A program made the position numbers and the translations under genes. DNA of 64,000 nucleotides, taken from positions 62,001 to 126,000 of the forward strand of contig CAWBYL010000002.1 in NCBI GenBank assembly GCA_963793025.1. The letters run 5' to 3'. This DNA comes from CAWBYL01 sp963793025 (GTDB taxonomy: Bacteria; Actinomycetota; Acidimicrobiia; Acidimicrobiales; Acidimicrobilacustridaceae). The notes below the pieces were generated by a model that ran no database searches, was not told where the DNA came from, and worked only from the letters and a program-made list of their open reading frames with translations. Of the stretch, positions 7,464 to 17,263 are shown piece by piece (within the stretch, counting starts at the first letter, position 1; every line of letters begins with the position of its first letter).

Positions 7464-10400
7464 TCAGCGGGCAGGTCCCGGGGAGGTCCCCGGTGCCAGC
7501 CTCGCCGGCCGCCGCAGGTCCAGCGTGCGAGGGTACCCGTCGAGGCGGGCCATCTCGGCTTCCAGCTGGGCGACGTCGACCGTGCCCGGTGTGTGCCCGA
7601 CGATGCCGAACCGCGCCGTGCGGCGGGCGTCGGCCTCGTTGGCGTTCACCGGGAAGCGGTCGTAGTTGCGTCCGCCCGGATGGGTGACGCGGTAGGTGCA
7701 CCCGCCGAGGGAGCGCCCCGACTGCAGGTCGACGACGTCGAACACGAGCGGTGAGTGCACGCCGATGGTGGGGTGCAGAGCCGACGGTGGCTGCCAGGCC
7801 CGGTACCGGACACCGGCGACCCAGGTGCCGGGCGTGCCGGCGGGGCGCAGCGGTATGGCCCGGCCGTTGCAGGTGACGACGAGCCGTCCGGGGGTGAAGC
7901 CCTCGACGCGGACCTGGAGGCGCTCGACCGACGAGTCGACGTAGCGCGAGGTGCCGCTCTGGCTGACCTCCTCACCGAGGACGAGCCACGGTTCGATGGC
8001 CCCCCGCAGCTCGATGCGGATGCCCTCGACCTCGACGGTGCCGAGGCGGGGGAACCGGAACTCGAGGAAGGGGTCCAGCCAGGACTGCTCGAAGTCGATG
8101 CCGTGGTCGACCAGGTCGTCGACCACCGTGGCGATGTCGGCGGCGACCTCGTGGGGGAGGAGGAACCGGTCGTGCAGCTCGGTGCCCCAGCGCACCAGGC
8201 GAGGGGTGAACGGGTCCTCCCAGAGCCGGGCCACGAGAGAGCGCACCAGGAGGGCCTGGACCAGGGCCATCTGCGGATGGGGCGGCATCTCGAAGCCGCG
8301 CAGCTCGAGCAGGCCGAGCCGGCCCCGCTCCAGCTCAGGGGTGAAGAGCTTGTCGATGCAGAACTCGGCCCGGTGGGTGTTGCCGGTGAGATCCACCAGG
8401 AGATGGCGGAACAGCCGGTCGACGAGCCAGGGCGGGACGTCCTCGCCGAGGCGGTCGAGCTCGCCGAAGGCCACCTCCAGCTCGTCGAGGGCGTCGTGGC
8501 GGGCCTCGTCGATCCGGGGGGCCTGGCTGGTCGGGCCGACGAAGCGGCCGGAGAACAGATACGACAGCGACGGGTGGTGCTGCCAGTAGGTGACCATGCT
8601 GCGCAGGAGGTCGGGTCGGCGCAGCAGCGGGCTGTCGGCCGGCGTGGCCGCGCCCAGGGTGACGTGGTTGCCGCCGCCGGAGCCCGAGTGGGTCCCGTCG
8701 AGCTCGAACTTCTCGGTGCCCAGGCGGGTGGCTCGGGCCGCTTCGTAGAGCACCGAGGTGGTCTCGGCCAGCTCCTTCCACGACGACGCCGGGTGGAGGT
8801 TGACCTCGATGACTCCGGGGTCGGGGGTGACGACCAGCGTGCGGTTGCGGGCGTCGCGGGGCGGCGGGTAGCCCTCGAGGACCACGGGGAGACCGGCCTC
8901 CACGACCGCTGCCTCGACCACGGCGAGCAGCTCGACGGCGTCCTCGAAGTGGGTGAGGGGCGGGAGGAACACCCCGATGCGACCGTCGCGCCACTCGACA
9001 CCGAGCGCGGTGGGTGGGGCCTCGGAGACGGGGACGACGGTGACGCCGCCCGGCGTGGTGGTGGTGGGTCCGGGTTCGGGCCGGGGGAGGTCGTCGACTT
9101 CTTCGAAGGGTGAGCGCTCGGGCTCGGGCGGGGCCGGCGTCCACGTCAGCGAGTCGAGGGGGAGGCGGAGGCCGGCGGGCGAGTCACCCGGCACCAGGAC
9201 GAGCCGCCCCCGTCGCAGCACCCACTCGGAGGTTCCCCATCCGCCCGGCTTGGTGCGCAGGTGGTGCAGCGGCATCACCCACGCAGTGGGCGCGGGCGCG
9301 CCGTCGTCGAGCTCGGCGACCAGCGCGGCGCGGTCGGCGGGTGTGGCCAGAGCTGCGGTCCGTGGGGTCGACGTCGGTCTCGGGTGGGTCACCGGCCGGA
9401 GTGCGGGCCTCGACCAACAGGGCGGCCAGCGGGTCCTCGTACGCGGGATGGACGAAGGCGTCGGGGATGCCGATCCGGTGGGCCAGGGAGCGGGCCAGGG
9501 CCTCGGCGTCGGAGGCGTTGGCCGTACCCGGCGCGAACGGGTCGGCCAGCAGGTCCCGGTGCGACCACAGCGGCTCGCCGTCGACGCGCCACAGGATGCC
9601 GAGCTGCCAGCGGGGCAGTGGCTCGCCGGGGTACCACTTGCCCTGCCCGGAGTGAAGGAGGGCCCCCGGGGCGAAGGCGTCGGCCAGCCGGCCGGTGAGC
9701 TGCCACGAGCGGGCCCGCTTGTCGTCGCCGTCGGCGCCGACGGTCCACTCCTCGGCCTCCATGTCGTCGACGGACACGAAGGTGGGCTCGCCGCCCTGGG
9801 TGAGGCGGACGTCGCCCACGGCGAGGCGCTCGTCGACGGCGGCGCCCAGGGCATCGATGCGGCTCCACTGCTCGACCGAGTAGGGGAGGGTCACGCGAGG
9901 GTCCTCGTGGACGCGGGTGACGACGTTGGCGAACTCGAAGGTGACCTCGCACGGCTCGGTGGCGCCGGTGACCGGCGCGGCCGACGCGGGACGGGGCGTG
10001 GCCGCCAGGGGCAGGTGGCCCTCGCCGGCGAACAGCCCCGAGGTCGGGTCGAGTCCGACCCATCCGGCGCCGGGGAGGAAGACCTCGCACCAGGCGTGCA
10101 GGTCGGTGAAGTCGGCGTCGGGACCGGCGGGGCCGTCGAGGGGCTTGTCGTCTGATCGCAGCTGGACCAGGTACCCGGAGACGAAGCGGGCGGCCAGGCC
10201 CAGGTGCCGCAGGATCTGCACCAGCAGCCAGCCGGAGTCCCGGCACGAGCCGAGGGCCTTGCCCAGGGTGACCTCCGGGTCCTGGACCCCCGGTTCCATG
10301 CGCGTGGTGTAGGCGATGTCGTGCTGGAGGCGCTGGTTGAGCCCGACGAGGAAGTTGACCGTGGGCGTGCCGCCCTCGGGCATCTCCACCTGCTCGAGCC

Positions 10401-10788
10401 ACTCGGCGAGCAGCGGGCCGACCGGATCGCACTCGAGGTAGGGGCCGAGGTCGCGGAGCAGGTCGGGCTCGTAGGCGAACGGGATCGATTCGGCTTCGGG
10501 CTCGAGGAAGAAGTCGAACGGGTTGATGACGGTGAGGTCGGCGACCAGGTCGATCACGATCGACAGGTGGTCGGTCTTCTCGGGGAAGACGAGGCGGGCC
10601 TCGAAGTTCCCGAAGGGGTCCTGTTGCCAGTTGACGAAGTGGTCCGCCGGCTCGACCGTCATCGAGTAGGCGAGGACCGGCGTGCGGCAGTGAGGGGCGG
10701 GCCGGAGCCGCACCACGTGAGGGGTGAGACCGACCATGCGGTCGAAGCGGTAGGTGGTGCGGTGGGCGAGGGCGACGTGGATGCTCAT
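7464..10788 (-). CDS. DUF2126 transglutaminase-family protein, interrupted by one frameshift
   Basis: Two overlapping frames together encode a ~1107-aa protein of the DUF2126 transglutaminase family, the usual length. The N-terminal frame (start ATG 10788, overlapping the alpha-E stop) has Transglut_N, then the core with Cys182 (LGSCRDSGW), His231 (DLHAW) and Asp247 (GLDPTSG). The C-terminal frame carries the long DUF2126 part, including GTHSGSGGGNHVTLG and EFCIDKLFTPE. The frame changes near 9364-9367, a run of four G on the plus strand. Removing one base there gives the smooth join DVDPRTAALATPADRAAL. This is probably a sequence error, although a real mutation is possible. It resembles mycobacterial Rv2566, which lies next to Rv2567 just as here. 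Confidence 0.85.
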
Positions 10789-11822
10789 GGTCGGGTCGCG
10801 AGCGGCTCGGGAGTGCCGAAGTACGTCTCGACGAGGCGGTCGTGGAGGGCGTCGAGGCCGACCTGCAGCTCGTCGACGAACTCGTGGAGGCCGTCGGGGT
10901 CGATCTCGTCGAGGTCGACGCTGTCGAGCTGGCGGTGGACCGCCCCGGCTGCGCCCATCGGCGGATCCTGGTGGGGGAGCTCGAGCAACCACCGCGAGAT
11001 CTCGATGAGGCAGTGCTCGATCGACCGCGGGAAGGCCGGCTCGCACAGCAGGAACTGCACGGCGTCGGCACTGGTGACCACGCCGCCCATCTGCCGTCGG
11101 TACATCTGCTCGCCGCCGACCGATCGCAGCATCGACATCCAGGTGAGGTCTTCGAAGGGGCCCAGCGAGTCGCCGCTGCGCATGATGATCCCGGCCTGGA
11201 CGTCGATCACGCGGCTCGTCATGTCGGCCCGCTCGACCAGCTTCCCGATCTCGAGGAAGGCGTAGGAATCGTCGCGGGTCATCACCGCGGCCACCGATCC
11301 GGCCAGAGTGTGGCAGCGCCGGATCACCTCCTCGGTCCACATGAGCCGACCGCCCCGCGCGCAGCCGGCCGAGGCGGTGGCCCGCGACCACTGCTGGGTC
11401 TCGTTGACGACCTCCCAGAGGCGACGGGGGATGAGGCCTCTCGTGATTCGGAAGTTCTCGCGGACCTGTTCGATCGAGGTGGCCACCGAACCCCGGTTGT
11501 CGTTGTCGGCGAGGAGGAAGTCGACGACGTCGTCCTCGGTCACCCGCTCGTGGCCGTCGTCGAAGGTCTCCTGGGTGCCGGTGACGGCGAGCAGGGGCGC
11601 CCACGACAGCCCGACCGACCGGGGCAGGTCGAGGAACAGCTCGGTGTGGGTGCGAACGAGACGGGCGGTGACCTCGGCCCGCTCCAGCGACCGGCCGGCC
11701 CAGTACAGGTGCTCGGCCACCCGCGACAACAACCTCGGCCGGCCGGCCGCCGCCCGTAGGGCCCGCGCCCGATCGCGCTCCTCGGTGTCGGCGGTCGACG
11801 TCCGGCCCGGGTCCTCGCTCAC
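10785..11822 (-). CDS. Stand-alone alpha-E domain protein
   Basis: A 345-aa, mostly helical alpha-E (DUF403) protein. The diagnostic opening LLSRVAEHLYWAGRSLERAE lies at about residues 30-49, followed by VTARLVRTHTE and a glutamate-rich helix LEIGKLVERADMTSRVIDVQ. Alpha-E domains always travel with circularly permuted ATP-grasp proteins and are thought to assist or carry part of the same reaction; no catalytic residues are established. Four-base ATGA overlaps with both neighbours (ATP-grasp upstream, DUF2126 downstream) indicate one translationally coupled operon. It corresponds in role to mycobacterial Rv2410c. Confidence 0.9.
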   Translation of the reverse strand: MSEDPGRTSTADTEERDRARALRAAAGRPRLLSRVAEHLYWAGRSLERAEVTARLVRTHTELFLDLPRSVGLSWAPLLAVTGTQETFDDGHERVTEDDVVDFLLADNDNRGSVATSIEQVRENFRITRGLIPRRLWEVVNETQQWSRATASAGCARGGRLMWTEEVIRRCHTLAGSVAAVMTRDDSYAFLEIGKLVERADMTSRVIDVQAGIIMRSGDSLGPFEDLTWMSMLRSVGGEQMYRRQMGGVVTSADAVQFLLCEPAFPRSIEHCLIEISRWLLELPHQDPPMGAAGAVHRQLDSVDLDEIDPDGLHEFVDELQVGLDALHDRLVETYFGTPEPLATRP

Positions 11823-13303
11823 GACGACACCCCCTGGGACTGGCTCTGGAACCGGCCCTCGGAGCGGCCCTGCGACTGGGTCGGCCCGGGCCCCGGGCCA
11901 GGTCCGTCGCTGTGGTGCGGGTCGAGGATCCAGGTGTCCTTGCTGCCCCCACCCTGGGACGAGTTCACGACCAGGGAGCCCTCCCGGAGGGCCACCCGGG
12001 TGAGGCCGCCGTTGGTCACGTAGGGCCGATCACCGGACAGGATGAACGGACGCAGGTCGACGTGGCGGGGCGCGGGGACGCCGTCGCACAGCGTGGGCAC
12101 GGTGGACAGCTGCAGGATGGGTTGGGCGATCCAGTTGCGAGGCTCGGCCTCGACGGCGTGGCGGATCTGCTCCGTCTCCTCGGCGGTGGCGTGGGAGCCG
12201 ATGTAGATCCCGACGCCGCCGCTCTCGTTGGCCGGCTTCACGACCAGCTCGTCCAGGTGGGCCAGCACGTAGCTGCGGTCGTGGTCGTCGAGGCACACGT
12301 AGGTGGGCACGCTCGCCATCTTCGGTTCCTCGTCGAGGTAGTACCGGATGAGCTCGGGGACGTAGGCGTAGACGACCTTGTCGTCGGCCACCCCGGCCCC
12401 GGGGGCGTTGGCCAGGGCCACCTTGCCGTTGCGCCACGCCCGCATGAGGCCGGGCACGCCGACGACCGAATCGGCTCGGAACACCTCGGGGTCGAGGAAG
12501 AGGTCGTCGACCCGGCGGTAGATGACGTCGACCCGGACGGGACCGGCCACGGTGCGGGCCAGGCAGTTGTCGTCGTCGTCGACGAACAGGTCGCTGCCCT
12601 CGACGAGCAGCGCGCCCATCTGCTGGGCCAGGAAGGCGTGCTCGAAGTAGGCGGAGTTGTAGATGCCCGGTGTGAGCACGGCGATGACGGGTACCTCGCC
12701 GGGCCGGGGGGTGAGGCCGGCGAGCATGGCCTGGAGGCGCCCGGGGTACCCGTCGATGGGCTGGATGTCGAGGCTCCGGAACGCGTCGGCGAACACCCGC
12801 TTGGAGATCTGCCGGTTCTCGAGCATGTAGGACACGCCCGACGGCACCCGGAGGTTGTCCTCGAGGACGTTGAACACGCCGTCGCCGCCCCGCACGAGGT
12901 CGCTGCCGCAGATGTGGGCCCAGGTGCCGCCCCGAGGGCGGATGCCGATGCACTCGGGTCGGTAGTTGGGCGAACCGGTGACGATGTCGGCAGGGACGAT
13001 GCCGTCGGCCAGCACCTTGGCGTCGCCGTAGAGGTCGTCGATGAACATGTTGAGGGCCTGGAGGCGCTGGGCCAGGCCGCGTGCGACGGTGCTCCACTCG
13101 CCGATGTCGATCACCCGGGGGATCACGTCGAACGGCCACGCCCGGTCGATGTTGCCCTTCTCCGAGTAGACGGTGAAGGAGATGCCCATGGACGACACGG
13201 CCAGCTCGGCCGCCCGCTGACGGGTGAGCAGCTCGTCGCCCAGTCGGTCGAGGTAGTCGACGACGCCGGCGCAACCGGGGCGAGGGCCGTCGGTGGCGAA
13301 CAT
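11819..13303 (-). CDS. Circularly permuted type 2 ATP-grasp protein
   Basis: A 494-aa circularly permuted ATP-grasp protein (DUF404/DUF407) without a fused alpha-E domain, matching mycobacterial Rv2411c. Visible family segments are MGISFTVYSEKGNIDRAWPF near residue 40, VLEDNLRVPSGVSYMLENR near 150 and the C-terminal NSSQGGGSKDTWIL. The proposed activity is ATP-dependent amide-bond formation on an unknown peptide or metabolite. The start is the first ATG in frame, but family-like sequence (TGYDPGRAWDEMF) begins a few codons upstream with no ATG, GTG or TTG available, so the true N-terminus may be longer or the upstream bases imperfect. The acidic-glutamine tail after residue 475 is low complexity. 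First gene of the operon. Confidence 0.88.
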   Translation of the reverse strand: MFATDGPRPGCAGVVDYLDRLGDELLTRQRAAELAVSSMGISFTVYSEKGNIDRAWPFDVIPRVIDIGEWSTVARGLAQRLQALNMFIDDLYGDAKVLADGIVPADIVTGSPNYRPECIGIRPRGGTWAHICGSDLVRGGDGVFNVLEDNLRVPSGVSYMLENRQISKRVFADAFRSLDIQPIDGYPGRLQAMLAGLTPRPGEVPVIAVLTPGIYNSAYFEHAFLAQQMGALLVEGSDLFVDDDDNCLARTVAGPVRVDVIYRRVDDLFLDPEVFRADSVVGVPGLMRAWRNGKVALANAPGAGVADDKVVYAYVPELIRYYLDEEPKMASVPTYVCLDDHDRSYVLAHLDELVVKPANESGGVGIYIGSHATAEETEQIRHAVEAEPRNWIAQPILQLSTVPTLCDGVPAPRHVDLRPFILSGDRPYVTNGGLTRVALREGSLVVNSSQGGGSKDTWILDPHHSDGPGPGPGPTQSQGRSEGRFQSQSQGVSS

Positions 13304-13523
13304 CTCGTCCCAGGCCCGCCCCGGGTCGTAGCCGGTCCACGGCGAGCGCGCCGGCTCCGTCTCGCCGTTGGTTGCGGGGTGCGGAGGGGTGGAGTCGATG
13401 GGTCGGATCCGTCGAGAGAGAGAAAGGGGCGTGGTGCAGTTTGACGGCTCGCCGGGCCCAGAGCATGGCGGATGACCGTGTCCGGAGTGTTTCGAAGCCT
13501 GAAAATAGGGGAAAGGATGAGGG

Positions 13524-14531
13524 ATGCGTGATCTCCAGTGCCCGAACTGCCACCGTCGGGTCTACTTCGACAACATCCGGTGCCTGGCCTGCGGGACGAC
13601 CATCGGATTCCAGCCCGAGGCGTTCTCCATGGTCCCGGTGCCCTCGCTCGACGGTGTCGAGACGGTGGTGCGCTGTGCCAACGCCGGGCTGGTCGGGTGC
13701 AACTGGGTGGTGCCCGTCGCGGCGTCGGGATCGCTGTGCCGGAGCTGCACGCTCACCCGCACCCGGCCCCCCGACGACGACGGTCAGGCCCACGAGAGCT
13801 TCGTCGAGGCGGAGGCCGCCAAGCGGCGCCTCGTCGCCCAGCTGCTCGACCTCGGACTGCCGATCGTCTCGTACCAGCACGACGAGGAGGGGCTGGCCTT
13901 CGACCTCCTGTCGAGCCGGTTCGACCAGGTGATGATCGGTCACGAGGACGGGCTCATCACCATGGATCTGGCCGAGACGGACGACGCGTACCGGGAACGG
14001 GTACGCATGGACCTCGGCGAGGCCTACCGCACGGTGCTCGGCCACTTCCGCCACGAGGTCGGCCACTACTACTGGATGGTCCTCGTGCGCGACGGCGGGC
14101 ACATCGACGAGTTCCGTGACCTGTTCGGCGACGAGCGGGCCGACTACGGCGACGCGTTGTCGTCGCACTACGGCGGCTCGGGCCCCTCGGGCTGGGAGGA
14201 CCACTACGTCTCGGCCTACGCCACCATGCACCCCTGGGAAGACTTCGCCGAGACGTTCGCCCACTACCTGCACCTGCGCGACACCTTGCAGACGGCCAGC
14301 GAGATGGGCGTGACGGTGCACGACCCCGGCGACGGGACGGGCGACGTGCCCGCCCACGCCGGCGACGACACCCCGTTCGGTCAGCTGGTCAGGGAATGGA
14401 TCGCTCTGGCCGCGGCCCTGAACGCCCTCAACCGTTCGATGGGCGCCGACGACCTCTACCCCTTCGTGCTGGCCCCCGCCGTCATCGACAAGCTGGCCCA
14501 CGTCGACGGGCTGGTGCGTCGGGCCCGCTGA
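13524..14531 (+). CDS. Zinc-ribbon metallopeptidase (Peptidase_Mx type)
   Basis: A 335-aa putative zinc metallopeptidase. It opens with a zinc ribbon (CPNCHRRVYFDNIRCLACG), has a second cysteine pair near residues 51-75, and carries the metal-binding HEVGH at residues 177-181 followed by YYW. Further conserved acidic and histidine residues lie in HPWEDFAETFAHYLH. This architecture is the family of putative zinc-binding metallopeptidases (Peptidase_Mx), usually cytoplasmic; no signal peptide is present. A purine-rich stretch GGGGAAAGGATGAGGG directly precedes the ATG. The gene is divergent from the ATP-grasp operon, 220 bp away, and could be functionally linked, though the physical link alone is weak evidence. 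Confidence 0.82.
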   Translation: MRDLQCPNCHRRVYFDNIRCLACGTTIGFQPEAFSMVPVPSLDGVETVVRCANAGLVGCNWVVPVAASGSLCRSCTLTRTRPPDDDGQAHESFVEAEAAKRRLVAQLLDLGLPIVSYQHDEEGLAFDLLSSRFDQVMIGHEDGLITMDLAETDDAYRERVRMDLGEAYRTVLGHFRHEVGHYYWMVLVRDGGHIDEFRDLFGDERADYGDALSSHYGGSGPSGWEDHYVSAYATMHPWEDFAETFAHYLHLRDTLQTASEMGVTVHDPGDGTGDVPAHAGDDTPFGQLVREWIALAAALNALNRSMGADDLYPFVLAPAVIDKLAHVDGLVRRAR

Positions 14532-14562
14532 CCGTCGGCCCGGCCCCGAGGTCTCAGGGAGC

Positions 14563-15009
14563 TCAGACGGCTCGGGAGGGGTCCTCGAGCACGTCGCGCA
14601 GGCCGGCGGCGGCGCGGTCGCCGATCTTGTCGAACGACCGACCGAGGAGCGGATCGAGGAGTCCGAGGACGTTCTTGAGCTTCAGCTCGGCGTCGTAGGT
14701 GACCTCGCAACCCAGCTCGCTGGGCTCGACGCGGATCTCGTCCACCGAGCGCAGCCAGCTGCTCTCGGCCTGCAGGACGATGCGGCTGGTGGGCTCCCAC
14801 GAGGTGACCTCGTAGGTGAGCGTCATGGAGCGACGCCCGGCATCGACGGTGACGTCGTAGGCGGCGTCAGGACCGGGACCCTCACCTCTGACCAGACGCG
14901 ACCGCTTGACGCCCGGATCCCACTCCGCGAAGTGGCGGACGTCGGCCATGTAGGCGAAGGCCTGCTCCGGCTTCCACGGGCTGGCGACGGTGACGGAGTA
15001 GCGCGCCAT
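14563..15009 (-). CDS. SRPBCC-family protein (polyketide cyclase/START-like)
   Basis: A 148-aa single-domain SRPBCC protein that would form a hydrophobic ligand-binding cavity; the ligand is unknown. It has the usual opening YSVTVASPWKPEQAFAYMAD and FAEWDPGVKRS, and a long C-terminal helix. The ATG at 15009 was preferred over the longer reading (start 15075) because the family begins at this point and a TACCAT hexamer sits six bases upstream, consistent with a leaderless start. It converges on the metallopeptidase gene 31 bp away. Confidence 0.82.
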   Translation of the reverse strand: MARYSVTVASPWKPEQAFAYMADVRHFAEWDPGVKRSRLVRGEGPGPDAAYDVTVDAGRRSMTLTYEVTSWEPTSRIVLQAESSWLRSVDEIRVEPSELGCEVTYDAELKLKNVLGLLDPLLGRSFDKIGDRAAAGLRDVLEDPSRAV

Positions 15010-15015
15010 GGGCCG

Positions 15016-15021
15016 ATGGTA
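15016..15021 (-). promoter_or_regulatory. Candidate -10 box, leaderless start of the SRPBCC gene
   Basis: On the minus strand TACCAT ends six bases before the ATG at 15009, and no ribosome-binding site precedes the ATG. The same hexamer is found seven bases upstream of the bicupin gene at 40347. Confidence 0.4.
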
Positions 15022-15155
15022 GGAGGACGCCGGCGCGGCCGTCGTGTCGAGCGCGGGCGACGGGCGAGCCCCCACCTTTCCGAGGCCGTACTGTGAAGAT
15101 AGGTAGTCGGGTCACGATCGAGACGGGGAACCGATGTCTCGGGTCAGGAGGTCCC

Positions 15156-15903
15156 ATGGCCGCGTCACGCAGTCTCGAGCGCCGACTGGCGACCCCGCCC
15201 ACCGACGGCGCGTTCGGGCCGTCCGAGATCGATGGTCTGCCCGCCGCGGTCCAGCGCTACCTCCAGAGCGCCATCGCTCCCGGGACGCCGCTCGCCCGGG
15301 CCGTGCGGTTGCGGATGAAGGGGACGATCAAGCTCGACCGCTGGGTGCGGTTCCGTGCCCGCGAGGTCCTCGATCCCCACGTCGGCTTCGTGTGGCCGGC
15401 CCGGGCCATGGGCGTCGTCACGGGGTCCGACCACTTCGTCGACGGTGAGGGCGTCATGGACTGGAGGGTGCTCGGCCTGTGGAAGGTGGCCCATGCCGAG
15501 GGCCCCGACGTCAGTCGCTCGTCGGCCAACCGGGGCGCAGCCGAGGCGGTGTGGGTCCCGACGGCCCTGCTTCCGCGGTTCGGCGTCGAGTGGTCCGCGG
15601 TGGGCGACTCCCGCCTGTGCGCCCGTCTCGCGATGGGTGCCCATGCCGTCGACCTCTACCTGCGCATCGACCCGGCGAGCGGTCGACCGGTGAGCTTCGA
15701 CCTCGAGCGGTGGGGGGACCCCGACGAGAGCGGCACCTTCCGTCGCGGTCTCGTTCGGTGGGGACTTCACGGACTGGGCGACCTACGACGGCGTCACCGT
15801 CCCCTCTGCCGGCCGCATCGGGTGGCACCCAGGCACCCCGGACTTCGCGTCCGAGGGTGAGTTCTTCCGCTTCGAGCTCACCACCCTCGAGCTGGTCAGG
15901 TGA
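15156..15903 (+). CDS. DUF6544-like protein, interrupted by one frameshift
   Basis: A conserved protein of about 248 aa when one base is removed, resembling the DUF6544 family; function unknown. A strong ribosome-binding site (AGGAGG, four bases before the ATG) supports the start at 15156. The first frame reads well to GTFRR, then degenerates. Deleting one G of the GG at 15747-15748 continues as VSFGGDFTDWATYDG and ends ELTTLELVR with TGA at 15901-15903. The restored C-terminus fits the family, which suggests an erroneous extra base rather than true decay. Its last eight bases overlap the convergent SRPBCC gene. Confidence 0.7.
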
Positions 15904-16411
15904 GGTCCGGTCCCTGACCGGCGGCAAGGGCGGCCACCTGCTCGAGGGTGTGGGCCATGTTGTCGGCCAGCATCGACAGGCGGCTGGCGATCATCTGCTC
16001 GGCGTTCGCTGGTGACCGGTCGACGGCGAAGCGCAGCCCCGACGGCCCCGGACCGTGCACGAAGCCGTGGCTCACCGACGTTCCGCCGGTGGTGGGGGCG
16101 AGTCGGTACCACCAGGTCGTCGACGGGTGGGCCGGGTCGAGCACCGTCCACCCCAGCTCGCTCGGGCGGTCGGACACCGTGACATGGCAGTCGATCGTCC
16201 ACTCCGAGTCGCCGATGCGGTTGGTGGCGGAGAACCGGGCGCCCACCCGCCAGTCCTCGGCCGGGGGGATCCACTCCGTGATCCGGGTCTCGCGGTTGAT
16301 CCGGGGGGTCAGGGACAGGTCGGCCAGAAGGTCCCACACCACCGGGGGAGCGGCGTCGATCACGCGGCTCACCTCCGTGCCCACGCCGCTCAGATCTGTC
16401 GGGTCGCTCAC
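15896..16411 (-). CDS. SRPBCC-family protein
   Basis: A 171-aa SRPBCC (START/polyketide-cyclase-like) protein with the family opening VSRVIDAAPPVVWDLLADLS, a central WRVGARFSATNRIG and a long C-terminal amphipathic helix. Small lipid or aromatic ligands are typical for the fold; none can be assigned. The GTG start at 16411 is the earliest plausible one. It overlaps the end of the convergent DUF6544-like gene by eight bases. It is distinct in sequence from the other SRPBCC protein at 14563-15009. Confidence 0.82.
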   Translation of the reverse strand: MSDPTDLSGVGTEVSRVIDAAPPVVWDLLADLSLTPRINRETRITEWIPPAEDWRVGARFSATNRIGDSEWTIDCHVTVSDRPSELGWTVLDPAHPSTTWWYRLAPTTGGTSVSHGFVHGPGPSGLRFAVDRSPANAEQMIASRLSMLADNMAHTLEQVAALAAGQGPDLT

Positions 16412-16445
16412 CCGACCAAGGGTTCCACATCGACCCGATCGTGGG

Positions 16446-17165
16446 TCAGCCGGGCGCCTGGACCAGGGCGAACTCGACCATGCGGCGGGTGGTGAAGCCG
16501 AGGTGCTCGTAGAGCCGTCGGGCGTTGTCGTTGCCCGCCGCCACGTGGAGGATCGGGGTCTCGTCCCGCTCGATGATCAGGCCGGCCACCCGGCGCACCA
16601 GGGCGGAGGCCAGGCCTCGTCCCTGAGCGTCGGGGTGCGTGCAGACGGCGGAGATCTCGGTGTATCGGTCCAGGTGGACCCGCTCGCCGGCCATGGCCAC
16701 CAGGCGGTCTCCCTCGAGGTAGCCGTGGTAGCGACCCATCTCGATCGTCCGCGGTCCGAAGGGGCCCGGCTCGGTCAGGGCCACCAGGTCCGTCATGGCG
16801 GCCACGTCCGCGGTGGTGAGTCGGCGAAGGGTGAGGCCGCTGCGCTCGGGGGGCGTCCGGCGGCCGCTGTCCGGCTCCGGGCCGAGCCCCTCCAGCACCA
16901 TCTGGTGCCCGGCGCCGCGCCGCAGGTCCTCCCAGCCCTCGGGAGGGAGGGGGATCTGGTCGCGGAACAGCGCGGCGTGGCCGCCGGGACCGATCAGCTC
17001 CGCCAGATCGGCCCACGCCTCGGCGTCGAACTCGTCGACGGCGGCGAACACCGACACCGCGGGCGGATACCGACGGGCCCGCCCGGCGCGCTCGGCCAAT
17101 GCTCGCTGGTGGGACGTGAGGGCCTGCCACACGACGTTGTCGAGCGGGGTTGGTTCGGGGGCCAC
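16446..17165 (-). CDS. GNAT-family N-acetyltransferase
   Basis: A 239-aa protein with a C-terminal GNAT domain: the acetyl-CoA-binding signature HPDAQGRGLASALVRRVAG at about residues 180-198 and the closing NDNARRLYEHLGF. The N-terminal ~110 residues are a less conserved extension also seen in actinobacterial GNATs that resemble FR47-type acetyltransferases. The acceptor substrate is unknown. Start codon is GTG. The nearest minus-strand gene begins 35 bp downstream, so the two may share a transcript. Confidence 0.85.
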   Translation of the reverse strand: MAPEPTPLDNVVWQALTSHQRALAERAGRARRYPPAVSVFAAVDEFDAEAWADLAELIGPGGHAALFRDQIPLPPEGWEDLRRGAGHQMVLEGLGPEPDSGRRTPPERSGLTLRRLTTADVAAMTDLVALTEPGPFGPRTIEMGRYHGYLEGDRLVAMAGERVHLDRYTEISAVCTHPDAQGRGLASALVRRVAGLIIERDETPILHVAAGNDNARRLYEHLGFTTRRMVEFALVQAPG

Positions 17166-17263
17166 GGGGTGAGCCTGCCATGCCGTCCCGATCGTCCGGC
17201 GCGAGACGGGTTCGCACGGACGAGAGGCAGGACACGTCGCGGTTCGGGCAAGATCGCGGCGTC

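Noticed and set aside
7464..10788. Programmed frameshifting in the DUF2126 gene
   Set aside because: No slippery heptamer or downstream structure stands out, and eight further shifts of the same sign occur in unrelated genes; sequence error is simpler.
12030..14501. An 823-codon minus-strand open frame across the ATP-grasp and metallopeptidase genes
   Set aside because: It covers parts of two recognised genes in the wrong frame or strand and reads as Arg/Pro/Gly-rich shadow.
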